From Lodderomyces elongisporus (Eukaryota > Ascomycota > Pichiomycetes > Serinales > Debaryomycetaceae): a stretch of 64,000 nt of DNA. A program made the translations under genes and the position numbers. Shown here one piece after another: positions 31,835 through 42,226 of this stretch. Position 1 is the first letter of the stretch. Each line of letters starts with the position of its first letter. The notes beneath the pieces were generated by a model. It saw nothing but the letters and a program-made list of their open reading frames with translations. It was not told the DNA's origin and did no database searches. The DNA lies in assembly GCF_030384665.1 (NCBI RefSeq), contig NC_083674.1, positions 2,717,522 to 2,781,521 of the forward strand. Reading direction: 5' to 3'.

Positions 31835-32596
31835 ATGACTAAGCAACAACAACCAGCCGTCTTTTACTGTAACGCAGCCTTGTTTGACTGTGACGGAACA
31901 TTAGTCAACTCTACCGGTGCCATCTCTGAATTCTGGAGAGAATTCGGAAAGACTAGACCACACGTTAACCCAGAAGAAATTATTAGAACATCACACGGAT
32001 GCCGTACTTTTGATGTCATCAAGAAATGGTCACCAGAAGATGCTGAACCAGTGCAAGTTACCGAATGGGAAGGTAACATTCCAGACTCTTTTGGTCAACA
32101 CGCCAAAGCCATTCCAGGTTCAGTCGAACTCGTTAAGGCATTTGACAAGTACTCTGAACAAACACACGATGGTAAACAAAAGTGGGCAGTTGTGACATCT
32201 GGTACATTGCCATTGGCCACAAAATGGCTTAAATTGTTGACAATTGAAAAGCCAGATGTGTTTATCACCGCTGAAAAAGTCACCAAGGGTAAGCCACACC
32301 CAATGGGATACCAAAACGCTAGAGAAACATTGGGTTACGGCTCAGAACACGCCAAGGTTGTCGTGTTTGAAGACGCCCCAGCCGGTATTGAGGCTGGTGA
32401 AAAGGCCGGTGCCATGGTTGTTGGTATCTGCTCAACCTACGACCCAGAAAAGGTTAGAAAAGCCGGTGCAAACATTGTGGTGAAGGACTTGTCCAGCTTC
32501 CGTATAGAAGGCTACAACAAGGAAACTGAAGAGTTTAAGGTTGTGGTTGACGAATACTTTTACGCTGACCCAGTATTTTTAGAAGAATCTGCTTAA
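31835..32596 (+). CDS. RHR2: Glycerol-phosphate phosphatase (Gpp1/Rhr2), HAD family
   Basis: The product is 253 residues, the family length. HAD motifs: LFDCDGT with nucleophile D18 and acid/base D20, VTSGT (motif II), KGKPHP (motif III lysine) and VVFEDAPAG (motif IV). The cap region ISEFWREFGKTRPH...SHGCRTFDVIKKW and the C-terminus IEGYNKETEEF...DEYFYAD follow yeast Gpp1/Gpp2. It dephosphorylates glycerol 3-phosphate to glycerol, the last step of glycerol production in the cytosol, used for osmoadaptation and redox balance. The related 2-deoxyglucose-6-phosphatases (Dog1/2) share the fold, but the cap and tail fit Gpp better. Codon choice is strongly biased (GAA, AAC, CAC, CCA, GTT), suggesting high expression. 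The long promoter is consistent with stress regulation. Confidence 0.88.
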   Translation: MTKQQQPAVFYCNAALFDCDGTLVNSTGAISEFWREFGKTRPHVNPEEIIRTSHGCRTFDVIKKWSPEDAEPVQVTEWEGNIPDSFGQHAKAIPGSVELVKAFDKYSEQTHDGKQKWAVVTSGTLPLATKWLKLLTIEKPDVFITAEKVTKGKPHPMGYQNARETLGYGSEHAKVVVFEDAPAGIEAGEKAGAMVVGICSTYDPEKVRKAGANIVVKDLSSFRIEGYNKETEEFKVVVDEYFYADPVFLEESA

Positions 32597-33397
32597 AACT
32601 TTAAAGGTTAACAAGTTGAAGAGTAGAGAAGGGGTGAAGGACGAAGGAGGGGGATGGTTAGCCAAGACAAGCACGATTTCCCATTCTTTTCCTCAAATAT
32701 TTAGTTCTAGAGTTGAATGAGAGTTTTTAATTTCCATAGGTTTGGTGTATATATTTTTTAAATTAATTTGATAGACCATATTTTAGAACAATTTTGATTT
32801 TTTTAAAAACTTGTAGCCTATTTTTTTTGTTTTCGTTATTCAAGCAAGCAAGTAAAAGAAGAAAAGCCAAAGAACTAACATTAGCTAAGATAGTTGTAGG
32901 TTGCGATTTCCAGCCAATTGCAGTGCTAGCAGTAGTAATCAGCGCAGAGCAAGAAAGGTGATGATCTTTTGTATCTCGCTTAATGTCGCGAATTAAGCTG
33001 CAAGGAAGAAAAAAAAAAAGAGAAAGAGCGGAGTCACGTGATTTGAATACAATTTCTGCGACATTCTCTCTTCCTCAATGCCATCTCGCAAAAGTCAGAA
33101 GAAAAGAAAAATAAAAATTATATTAAAAAAAAACAGATTTATAAACGAGAGGAGAAGAGCGAGAAGAGCGAGAAGAGAAGAGAAGGGAAGAGAAGAGAGA
33201 GAAAGTTTTATGTGTGCTTGTGCTTGTGTGCTTGCGTGCTTGTGTAGGTCTGTGCGGGTGTTTGAAAAAAAAAGCAGACATTTTACAATTATTCTTAATT
33301 TTTTGGCAACCTAAAGGAAGAAAAAGAAAAAGAAAAAGACATACACTAGAACTTTTTCAACACCAGCCCTTTTTAAACATCCCTATACGTACATTCC
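32597..33397. other. Spacer between RHR2 and UTP8
   Basis: The spacer holds the RHR2 3' end, T-rich tracts and a TCACGTGA at 33034-33041, then purine-rich AGAG/GAAG sequence (33148-33204) and a TGTGCTTG repeat (33211-33244). No gene is seen. Confidence 0.65.
33034..33041. promoter_or_regulatory. TCACGTGA (Cbf1-type E-box)
   Basis: Exact palindromic octamer about 360 bases upstream of UTP8. Confidence 0.5.
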
Positions 33398-35608
33398 ATG
33401 TCACTGCCGAGCTTCACAAACCAATTTCCTGTGGCAGTATTGCCAAGAGTCGGAGATGTGGATTTAAACGAGAGAGTGGCATTTCCTCCACTCACGTCAC
33501 TTGCCTCATCGAGCGATGACTTGACTGTGGTTGACTTTGCCGTGTCCAAGTCAATGATTGCATCATACTTGATCAAGCCCAGTCCCAAACTCTTGTGGTC
33601 GTATGCATTACGACCCTCAGCTATTGTCGAAAGCATAGACGTGTTGGACCAAAACGCAGATGGCAAGAAATATTACCTTGTTGGTATTACAGAGAGAAGA
33701 AACTACCAGATCTTGTTAGTTGAAACTGATGTTGGAACCACTGCCGATGGTAACGTTAATATTACAACTTCTAAGGAATATACTTTGACAAAAACAGACG
33801 ACCGAATATTGCTAGTGAAATTCTTGAGTTTGCAAAAAATCCTTGTCTCATATGCTAGTGGAACAGTGGAGATTATCAGTTTTGATAGTGAAAAAGACGA
33901 GGACGCATTACAAAGTAGTACCAAGATTGAATCAAAGAGAAGAGAACATGTTATTTACAGTACCATGGTGACTGATTTAGAAGGAACCTTGCTCTTGAAA
34001 GTATCAAAACCAACGAGTTCTAAAACGACATTGATTTATAAGCTAATATCCATTACTTTTGACACTACACAATCACTTGCTGAAGTACAAAATATTCAAA
34101 AAGAGTTTAAACTGGACTCTTGCTCTTTTGCATACAATGCAGGTATCTTGTACCAATATTACGACTCAAGAATCGAGGCAATTTCAATTGTGAATTTCAC
34201 CAACACAAAACACACACTTGCTCTCGACTCAATTATTGAACCCAATTTTGCAGTTTCGTTAAAGGCTCCTGCTCCAGATAGAGTGTTGTTAGCCAATGGA
34301 GATAAATTGTACTTGATCAATGTCAAATATGGTGCATTATTATCCGAGTACAAATCTGTCTCGAGCTCATCCAACCCTGTTGCCGATATAGTCTCCATTT
34401 GCCAAGTCATTTCGGTCAAGGGTCAATCACAAAACACTTTGAATACAACAGCGTTTTATCTCAACTTAAAGAATAAGGATAAGAATTTGTACTTGAATGT
34501 TGTTGATGTTAATGTTGGCCAAAACAAATTGAGCGAATGCTTGGGTAAAGCTTTGACATTTGCAAGTGGTAAAAGCTTGCAAAATCCAAAAGATCTTTAT
34601 GACGAAAATTCGTTGAAAACAACATCACATACTGATGCCAATGGACATTCCAAGAGCGAACTTGATGAAGTATATGACAGTTTGAAAGAGGCGCAAGAGC
34701 AAAAAGATATTGACCAATGGGAATCTATTCTCATTCCTTATTTGAAGAATAAAAAATCGTGGAAAGAAATTAAGCAAAAGCAAAAGCAAAAAAACCTTAA
34801 ATCACGTAAAAAAGATCAAGTTTATCAATTCAAAGAGTTTGAAGTTGAGCATGACAGGATAGTCAATATTGAATTTGTTCAGTCCTTATTTGAACTCATC
34901 TTTGTGACTAGTCCATCTTTGCAGTTTAAAGATGCAGATTTTATTCCAGAATATACCTTGATGTATTTACTTACCAGTCCCATTTTCCCTTCGAGTTATG
35001 CACAAGGTTTGATTCCACTTTTTGAGCAAGTCAACAACAAGACCTTGATGAGACAAGCAATTATCACATGTTCAAATATCCCATTAAAGGATCTTGTGCA
35101 ACAATTTGTAAAGGAATCTGATTTGGACGTGTTTACAGATTTGATTGATCGTATTGTTGTCAATTACTCTATTAGTGAGATTACTGCTGTTTTCAATGAA
35201 GTTGTCAAGTCGTATGATGGTGCAATTGATATCATTGGCCTCGTTAACAAATTGCTTGCTGTTAAGACATATAATAATTGGAATCTTATTGAGATCTTGA
35301 TCAACATCAATGGTTTGTTCAACTGGACAGATGAGAATATCGAGAGAATGGAGAGCTTGGTTGATTCCAAGATTGAAGTATTGGATATTAATGCATATAA
35401 TGTAACCTTGGTCGATCAAGTTGCATTGAAAAAGAATCAAATTGCCAATTCCAGCAAGAAACAAAAACAAAAAGAGAAACAGATTATGGATGTTGAGGCT
35501 ATGGGTCTTTTGAAAATTACTGATCAGACAAACTTGGGTGGTAAGAAGGTTGAAAGTGTTGTTGATGCAAAGATCCCATTATACTCTGTTGAAGTATTGG
35601 AAGTATAG
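33398..35608 (+). CDS. UTP8: U3 snoRNP / t-UTP subunit Utp8
   Basis: The product is 736 residues (713 in S. cerevisiae). The N-terminus MSLPSFTNQFPVAVLPRVGD and the block SMIASYLIKPSPKLLWSYAL correspond to the Utp8 start and its ISQYIINPTPKL segment. The first 350 residues are beta-rich and propeller-like. The second half is helical, with a Lys/Gln-rich linker at about 450-470 and a Lys-rich segment before the C-terminus. Utp8 belongs to the t-UTP/UTP-A complex that starts 18S rRNA processing in the nucleolus and couples it to rDNA transcription. In S. cerevisiae it also takes part in nuclear tRNA export. It is followed by MZM1 and TPT1 on the same strand. Assignment rests on N-terminal similarity and overall architecture. 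Confidence 0.85.
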   Translation: MSLPSFTNQFPVAVLPRVGDVDLNERVAFPPLTSLASSSDDLTVVDFAVSKSMIASYLIKPSPKLLWSYALRPSAIVESIDVLDQNADGKKYYLVGITERRNYQILLVETDVGTTADGNVNITTSKEYTLTKTDDRILLVKFLSLQKILVSYASGTVEIISFDSEKDEDALQSSTKIESKRREHVIYSTMVTDLEGTLLLKVSKPTSSKTTLIYKLISITFDTTQSLAEVQNIQKEFKLDSCSFAYNAGILYQYYDSRIEAISIVNFTNTKHTLALDSIIEPNFAVSLKAPAPDRVLLANGDKLYLINVKYGALLSEYKSVSSSSNPVADIVSICQVISVKGQSQNTLNTTAFYLNLKNKDKNLYLNVVDVNVGQNKLSECLGKALTFASGKSLQNPKDLYDENSLKTTSHTDANGHSKSELDEVYDSLKEAQEQKDIDQWESILIPYLKNKKSWKEIKQKQKQKNLKSRKKDQVYQFKEFEVEHDRIVNIEFVQSLFELIFVTSPSLQFKDADFIPEYTLMYLLTSPIFPSSYAQGLIPLFEQVNNKTLMRQAIITCSNIPLKDLVQQFVKESDLDVFTDLIDRIVVNYSISEITAVFNEVVKSYDGAIDIIGLVNKLLAVKTYNNWNLIEILININGLFNWTDENIERMESLVDSKIEVLDINAYNVTLVDQVALKKNQIANSSKKQKQKEKQIMDVEAMGLLKITDQTNLGGKKVESVVDAKIPLYSVEVLEV

Positions 35609-35989
35609 AGTTTTTGGTGTTATATACGTATGCTTTCTTTTGTTTCTTATGTAGTTTTCCTTTTTTTTTTTTCTTAAATTGTGGATATGGCAATATAAAA
35701 AGTTGAAAGTTAACAATTGTTATTAGCATGTAGTTTTGAGTGTTTGCAAAAATTGGATTTGGATAAAATACCCTTTTTTCAAGGAATTCGACCGCCGCAC
35801 CGAGAGCGGACAAAGAGTAAGACAGAAAGAAAAAGAAAAAAAAACAGACAGTGAAATTCTTTATGTGTGTGTGTGTGTGAAAAAAAATGCACTTTCTAAA
35901 CGTATTTCTGACTGAAGCTTCATCAAACATACCGTTTCATAAAGGGTTCATATATCTTAAACAGATCACTCCTTTTTTTCTATAAAAAA
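35609..35989. other. Spacer between UTP8 and MZM1
   Basis: The UTP8 3' region and MZM1 promoter, with a GT run near 35863-35878. Nothing else is seen. Confidence 0.65.
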
Positions 35990-36343
35990 ATGTCTGCAAA
36001 GTTAGCATATAGGAATGCGCTCAAGGCAATAAATATTGCATTCAAGAATGACCAGCCGATGCTTGGTGCTGCTAAACAGCAGATCAGGTCGGGGATAATG
36101 AGCAATGCCCAGTTGACAAAGCCAGAAGAAGTTGCTGAAGCTGTTAAGAAGTTAGACGAAGTGAGCAAATTCATTAGACATAACCTTGTACAGGGCAAGT
36201 TACAAGAAGATGGTCGATATTTCTTGGATTTCCATAAGGAGATTGAGTTGGGTGATAATGAGACAATCAAGAATTCCAAAGCTGAGATGGGTAGTTTAAG
36301 CGGAGCCAAGGGAAAGAGCATTAGAGTTGCCAAATGCAGTTAA
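35990..36343 (+). CDS. MZM1: Mitochondrial LYR protein Mzm1 (complex III assembly)
   Basis: The product is 117 residues (about 123 in S. cerevisiae). It begins [21 protein letters not shown]. The AYR near the start is the LYR-type motif of complex III factors, followed by [36 protein letters not shown] and a Lys-rich end. Mzm1 (LYRM7 in animals) stabilises the Rieske iron-sulfur protein Rip1 in the mitochondrial matrix before Bcs1 inserts it into cytochrome bc1. The short N-terminus without a long presequence is normal for this family. The transcript lies in the same orientation as UTP8 and TPT1, with a short T-rich promoter. The start is the first ATG and aligns with homologues. Confidence 0.9.
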
Positions 36344-36827
36344 GGAAGAGATGAAGATTTAAAAAAAAAAAGTGGTGACAGAGTCATACTATCTTTATTT
36401 TGTTGATGATTTGACATTTCTTGATGTAAGTAACATGAAAGATTAAGAGTAATTAAAAAAAAAATTGAAAAAGAAAAAGAATGAGAGATGATATAGATCA
36501 TTAAAGTGTATATAGGTTTCTATTTTTCTACTTAATTTAATGTTATTTCACTATAGAAAAAAAAAGGATGTCATTATGGTGTTTGATAATTTGGTGATAA
36601 TTCTGAAAAAGCATCAATTTTGTGTGTAGAAAAAAAAAGAGAGAGAGCATGAAAAGAAAGAGTGAATATTTGTGTATGGCTGTAGGAAGGTGTATGTTTA
36701 TGCCCAAAGTTTTAAACATTTCTTTACGTCTACTATTTTCAAGCACTTTGAAGGATACAAAAAAGGAAAAAGTTAGCTTTTCACCAAAACTGCAAAAACA
36801 AAAAAAAGTAATTAAGAACGATATATT
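36344..36827. other. Spacer between MZM1 and TPT1
   Basis: AT-rich DNA with A-tracts (36360-36370, 36555-36565) and no supported gene. Confidence 0.65.
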
Positions 36828-37526
36828 ATGTCAACATCCATTTCAAAAACACCTTTACAGACAAAGACAACGTCAAGGAGAGATGTGTTAATATCTAAAG
36901 CGTTGTCATACCTTCTTCGACATGGTGCAGAGAAGGAGAATTTGGCCATTGACAATCTGGGCTATGTACCTATTGTCCAGATTTTGCAACACCAACGATT
37001 GAAAAGTTTCAAGACGACGAGGGAAGATATAGAGCGGATTGTTGCCGAGAATGATAAGCAGAGGTTTAGTATAAATGCGGAGGAGGATACGATATGTGCT
37101 AACCAGGGCCATTCTCTTTCTTCCGTTAGTGGGACATTAGATCTTTTGACTAAAGCACAATTGGCTGAGATGGCAATTTATCATGGCACATACAAGAAGA
37201 AACTACCATTGATTCTTGGGAGTGGTGGATTGAGCAGAATGAATAGGAACCATATACATTTTACATGCGAGCAATATCATACAATATCGGGGATCAGGAA
37301 CTCTGCGAATTGCTTGATATATATTGATACGGACAAGTGTATTGATGAATATGGATTGCAGTTTTTCAAGAGTGCAAATAATGTGATATTGTGTGCTGGG
37401 AATGAGCACGGTGTTATCCCGGTGGATTGTTTTGCCAAAGTTGTTGACTTGAAGGGACAGCCAGTGAAGGTGGTGGTGGAAAGAGAAACTGGAAAAGAGG
37501 TTGCAAAAGATGCTAAATCGAGTTAA
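36828..37526 (+). CDS. TPT1: tRNA 2'-phosphotransferase
   Basis: The product is 232 residues (230 in S. cerevisiae). Conserved blocks in order: SKALSYLLRHGA, which binds the 2'-phosphate RNA through Arg/His, then DNLGYVPIVQIL, RFSINAE, ANQGHS, IYHGTYKK, GLSRMNRNHIHFT and an R-x-(S/N)-A-N-CLIYID stretch that contributes to the NAD site. The enzyme transfers the splice-junction 2'-phosphate of ligated tRNA to NAD+, giving ADP-ribose 1''-2'' cyclic phosphate, the last step of fungal tRNA splicing. It is the third tandem plus-strand gene after UTP8 and MZM1. All catalytic blocks are present, so it should be active. Confidence 0.96.
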   Translation: MSTSISKTPLQTKTTSRRDVLISKALSYLLRHGAEKENLAIDNLGYVPIVQILQHQRLKSFKTTREDIERIVAENDKQRFSINAEEDTICANQGHSLSSVSGTLDLLTKAQLAEMAIYHGTYKKKLPLILGSGGLSRMNRNHIHFTCEQYHTISGIRNSANCLIYIDTDKCIDEYGLQFFKSANNVILCAGNEHGVIPVDCFAKVVDLKGQPVKVVVERETGKEVAKDAKSS

Positions 37527-39033
37527 AAGTGGTGATCAATACTTGGATAGAAATCTACCTATAATAATGGTTTTAACGATTAAAAGGTTTCATGAGTTTA
37601 ATATCTGTTGTTGTTCACTTATGCAGTTTACCATTTACATTTCTGGTTTAGCTACTTTAAGTGGGTAAACTCAAGGATACATTAATCAATATGAAACCAA
37701 CATGTTCAATTATGAATGGAATTGTTAGATAAGCTGCTCAACCTTTTTTCTGAAACATTCTAATTAAGGTAGAAATGACAACCAATGTGAGGCAGTGGAG
37801 AACTTTTGAATCCAAGCAAGAAAGCTTCATGAAATTTCTTTGCTTTTCATTCTAGCTCGTCTTTTTCTTGTTCTTTTTCTTCCTTTTTTTTATTTTTTTT
37901 CTTTGTTTCGTTGTTTTAGTTTGTGGTTGAATCAGTACTAGACTTTGGGTACTACATTCTAGATTTCTAATTATCCTAGTTGAAACAAAGGACAAGCAAT
38001 TGTCATGACATCTAGAAGTAATTGTGTTTCATTCCATTAAGCTTTGAAACCACAATTCAATCAAAGTATAAAAGCATTAAAGTATAAATTATAAAGTGGG
38101 GAGGAAAATTGTTTCACACTCGGAGTAAATAAATAATAATGAAATAAAAAAAAAAAAAGAAAGAGTAAAAGGAGGCTGACAATAAAGTTTTCAAAATTTG
38201 TACGTTTTAGTAAGATGTTTGTTCTGCATCTGTTATTTACCCGGCCTATTTTTTTTTGGTTCTAGTTTTTTATCCTCTCAATCCGTACTTAGTCCTGTGT
38301 TTGGTGATGTTTCCAATATTCAAAAGTTCTATTACTTTCTTTCTATTTTTTTAATATTTTATTTTATTATTTATTTTGTTCTTAAATTTGGACCCGTGTT
38401 AACCGAGATAGATGATGTATATTGAGGATGGTGATTCCCATATCTACCGAGACTAGATGTTGTTACCTTGTTGTTAGAAATTGTAAGGAAATATAGGCCG
38501 ATGCAATTGAAGAGAGATGGTGGAAGGCAAACTGTTACAATTTTTCTTTGGATTTCAATTGTCGATTATTTGATATAAAATAAAGACTTGAGTATATGGT
38601 ATTTATACAAAGAGTATGTGTGTAGAAAGAAGATAGATTGGCTATTGTTTTTTTGTGTGTGCTTAACCAATCTCCACCATTTAAACTAGATAGTACCAAC
38701 TTTGTACTCTTAGATTGCGTTGTAAGCACAACCATATGGCTGTGGCTGTAGTAGTATTAGTGGTAGTAGTAGTAATGAAGGGGGGGTGGAGAAGGAGGAG
38801 GAAGTGGTGGTGAATGTATACTTGTTAGAGAATCTATTACGAAATGTGTGTAGAGAGATGATAGTCGGGAAGGAGTGGTGGCGGTTGTAGTGGCGATGGT
38901 TGGCAATAGAATCGAAATTAATACTAAAAACTAAAAACTAGAAACTAAAAAACTGGTGAATTTGCAGTAGCACAGTAGCCGAAAACAAAGACTATGAGTA
39001 GGAGGAAGAAAAATGAGAAAGAGAAGCGCGTCT

Positions 39034-39050
39034 AGAACCTCGAGAGTTCT
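39034..39050. promoter_or_regulatory. Inverted repeat centred on CTCGAG
   Basis: AGAACCTCGAGAGTTCT: the arms AGAAC and GTTCT are complementary around a seven-base centre. It lies 30 bases from a second palindrome. A binding site is possible; there is no direct evidence. Confidence 0.35.
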
Positions 39051-39080
39051 TTTCTTTTTTTCTTTTTTTCTTTTTTGTTC

Positions 39081-39100
39081 CGTGGCGCTGCAGAGCCACG
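39081..39100. promoter_or_regulatory. 20-bp near-perfect palindrome
   Basis: CGTGGCGCTGCAGAGCCACG has arms CGTGGC and GCCACG with one mismatched pair around CTGCAG. It stands out in AT-rich DNA and is preceded by a pyrimidine tract. It could be an operator for a dimeric factor or a hairpin in a transcript. Confidence 0.4.
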
Positions 39101-40697
39101 AATCTGTAGAGTTGGATCCCAAACAACAGCACATTGTGCATCACTCATTATTGGTAGAGGAAGGAAGGAGTTAAAGATGTCACGGATTTTTTTCTCTTTT
39201 TTTCTTCTGATACTCAGTTATGCTAGTCCAAGCTAGTCCAGATAGTCTACTTGCGGTAAGCATGGAGAGGGTCAAAAAAAATATATATACATAGTGTATT
39301 TAAAAAATTCAAAATCAATAAATGTAATCATATAATTATGGTCACGATTGTATTGATACTTGTAATTCGAGATGAAAGTGTAATTTTTGTACCAGCTAGA
39401 TCCGCTTGCATATTAAGAATACAAATGTATATATATATATATATGTACAGAGACATTCAAAGTAAACAATACAATAGTGTCATAACCTCTATTTGTCTCT
39501 AATATTTGTAGGAAGATAACGTTTTTCAAAAACAGAATAAAGCAAAGAATCAAGAAGTGGATAGAGATTTGCACCTTTTTTTTCTGAATATTAAGAAGTA
39601 AAAAAACCAGAGCATGTTTTACATTTTATCTACTAACTACTTTCGTTTGAGTATATATACTTGTAGATGAGTTGTTGTTGAATTACAAACTTGTTTCTCC
39701 GAAACATTGCTTATAAGTTGTTCTTAAAAAGACTTATCTGATACAGACGGCAATGGGTGGCAGTACGGATAATTTTACATAATCGGATATACCGCAGACA
39801 AATCTATTTTTTTTTTTCCTATTTTTTTTGCTTTTTTGGTTCCTTCGTTTGAGTTTACACCGAGCAGTTCTAGAACTTATGGCCATGGGAGCCTGTAAGT
39901 GCACCTGCGCCCGCAGTAACAATATTAAATCTCCCTTCCCTTCCCCTCTCCACTCCACTTCATTAAAGAAAAAAAAAAAAGAAACTAAAAAAAAAAGACT
40001 AGGAAAATGCTGAGCGAATCTAGAGCCTACAGATGCTCGTCGCTTGTCGCCTGGTGACATGCAGTCCGTGGCCAGATCTGGACTTTTTTGATTTTAAAAT
40101 TTGTGCTAGAGAATTGTCGGTAGCCTGTTGAATGTCGCCTTGCTCCAGGTTTTTTTCTTTACCGTTGTGCAAACTTAACCAACATTGCTGCGATTTACAC
40201 CGAATGGCCCTTTACAACCAAAATTCAATTGTACTTCGTTCGTTCGTTCGTTCTTTTTCTTTCTTTCTTTTTTATTTATTTTCTATATTACAATTTCTAT
40301 TCTTTCAATTACCTGGTATGCATATCCCACCCATTTCCTTCATGTCATATTACCTATGTTCAATTCTACTTAAAATGTATATTTGTATATATGTGTGTAT
40401 ATATATATAGTGTAGCAGAGCCCACTTCGTCTACTTGCGTTGCAAACGCATAATCAGGTGTAACAACTGCAACCAAATCGATTTATAGATTTAGGATCGG
40501 TCTCAGAATTAGTCTCAAGAACTAGAACTAAAGGTACAACCACTTGAGCGGATTATAAATATACAAAGCTCAGTCACCTTTTTCATTTGGATTTTGGAAA
40601 AAACCTTTTTTATGATTTGGCACAATTTTCTTCATTTAGTGCCAATATAGAGATCCATAACAGTATCATCACTACTATATATATATATATATATACC

Positions 40698-41990
40698 ATG
40701 CAAATGTTGGTAGAACATCGTATGCCTAACGATATCAATATTGTGCTGCCAGTATCACCAGCAACTGCAACAACCGCATCACCTACAACATCAACATCAA
40801 CTGCAACTGCAACTGCTACAGCAACGGCGACTGTAAATGCAAATGCTACTACCATCACAAGTATGAGTTCTAGTAATAGTCCCACAAACTCTACATTCAA
40901 ATCCACTACTAAAAGGAAAAGATCAGAATCATTGACCATTTCGTCGTTTGATCACTTTTTGAGCGCATCGGCCCCTGTTCCTGTCACAAGCAGCTTTACA
41001 AACCGAGGCCCACTATTGCAACTTCCATCTGCATTGGAAACAAATGTGCTGCGGCAAGCCTTGGCAGCTGGTGCAACAACTGGCACAAGTGACACATGTA
41101 GTACAACTACCACAAATGCAAATGCAAATGCAACAATCAGAGCATCTACTAAACCAAGAGCATCGCCATCCCCTCCACCTTCGGGTTTATCTACTAATGA
41201 TTCAAAAGCAATAAGTGTGCCACGGCGTAGAATGGAAAACAAGACAAGATCACCAGGAAGATTACTGCCTTCATCAACAGCAAGTAGTACAGCAGCACTT
41301 GAAAACAAAATCTGCCAATGGTATTGTTGCTCCTGTGGACAATCATATGGCTCAGTGTTGTACAAGGATAATAACACAAACTTGCAACGCTCCAACAGCT
41401 TGAATGAAGAATGCACTGAGTCATCTATTAACTCAACCGTTGCTAACAATACTAGTCAAAATTTAAACACGGCAGCAAATACAACAACTTCCAACTTGGG
41501 TTCAAGCAACTCCAGTGCTGCTGCTGCTGCTACTTCTTCTTCCTCCTCCTCCTCAAACTATGTCTTTGACAATCTCAGATATTATAGCCTGGTTGTCTTT
41601 CAAGACCATAAGCACGTGATTATGAATTCACCGAAATTGCAAAAAGCTGAAGGCTACTTTGATCACCGTAGTACACAATCCCAAATCTCATACAACTCTG
41701 CAGCAATCAGAAATGCCGATGGAAATGTACAGACAAACTCTACAACACCGTGCACTTCACATACCAATCTCACTCATTTGGACACTACATGTCCCGAAAG
41801 CCCCACAATAAAACCACACACACCGATATTGCTGCCACTCCATCTCGATCTAAACAATAGCAGCACAGGTTTAATTGAGTACCAAGATAGAGTCATTTTG
41901 AACACACCATCCCGCTTCACGTGCCATCGCTGCGACCACATGATGTGTCCATACTGCTTGAAATTGAGATTCAAAGACCTTGACATTTAA
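40698..41990 (+). CDS. Low-complexity protein with terminal Cys clusters, function unknown
   Basis: The product is 430 residues from the ATG at 40698. An in-frame ATG at 40587 would add 37 residues that mostly translate a TA repeat, so I prefer 40698. Residues 15-195 are Thr/Ala/Ser/Asn-rich with TATA repeats and a basic TKRKRSES patch (possible nuclear signal). Then comes KICQWYCCSCGQSYGSVLY (C206, C210, C211, C213), a poly-Ser/Ala segment, and YSLVVFQDHKHVIMNSPK. The C-terminus is FTCHRCDHMMCPYCLKLRFK (C409, C412, C417, C420). The two Cys groups, about 200 residues apart, could complete one split zinc site. I do not recognise the family. The conserved-looking islands inside low-complexity filler argue that it is a real gene. 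Confidence 0.75.
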   Translation: MQMLVEHRMPNDINIVLPVSPATATTASPTTSTSTATATATATATVNANATTITSMSSSNSPTNSTFKSTTKRKRSESLTISSFDHFLSASAPVPVTSSFTNRGPLLQLPSALETNVLRQALAAGATTGTSDTCSTTTTNANANATIRASTKPRASPSPPPSGLSTNDSKAISVPRRRMENKTRSPGRLLPSSTASSTAALENKICQWYCCSCGQSYGSVLYKDNNTNLQRSNSLNEECTESSINSTVANNTSQNLNTAANTTTSNLGSSNSSAAAAATSSSSSSSNYVFDNLRYYSLVVFQDHKHVIMNSPKLQKAEGYFDHRSTQSQISYNSAAIRNADGNVQTNSTTPCTSHTNLTHLDTTCPESPTIKPHTPILLPLHLDLNNSSTGLIEYQDRVILNTPSRFTCHRCDHMMCPYCLKLRFKDLDI

Positions 41991-42226
41991 CCAAAGAACC
42001 CTCTCTCTCTTTACCCCCCCACCCAAATATTGTATAGACTTTACTATATGCAATAGACTCTTTTCCACTTTTTTGCTGGCGAAATCGAAGGAGTCTGTTG
42101 CATTTTGAAATTTTTTTTAGTTTCTAGTTTCTAGTTTCAAAATTTTGCATTATTCTTATTATTAATGTTTCTTTTTATTCTTTTCTCTTTCTTTTTTTTT
42201 TGAAAAAAAACCACTGGTGATTTAAT

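Larger units (their letters stand above)
37527..40697. other. 3.2-kb gene-free region with two palindromes
   Basis: I find no supported gene. T-rich tracts, A-tracts and AT runs (39428-39441) alternate with a more GC-balanced island around 39000-39120 and another around 39840-40160. Two inverted repeats lie at 39034-39050 and 39081-39100, and CCAGATCTGG at 40071-40080. A TA run at 40675-40694 sits immediately before the start codon of the next gene. The non-AT-rich islands could hold an unannotated RNA, but I recognise no family. Confidence 0.6.

Noticed and set aside
39734..40060. Minus-strand 108-codon frame
   Set aside because: It has homopolymeric Phe and Lys runs and no recognisable motif. 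It is probably chance in a GC-balanced island.
40587..40697. Upstream extension of the Cys-cluster protein
   Set aside because: It includes a TA repeat read as IYIYIY, and a good ATG follows at 40698.
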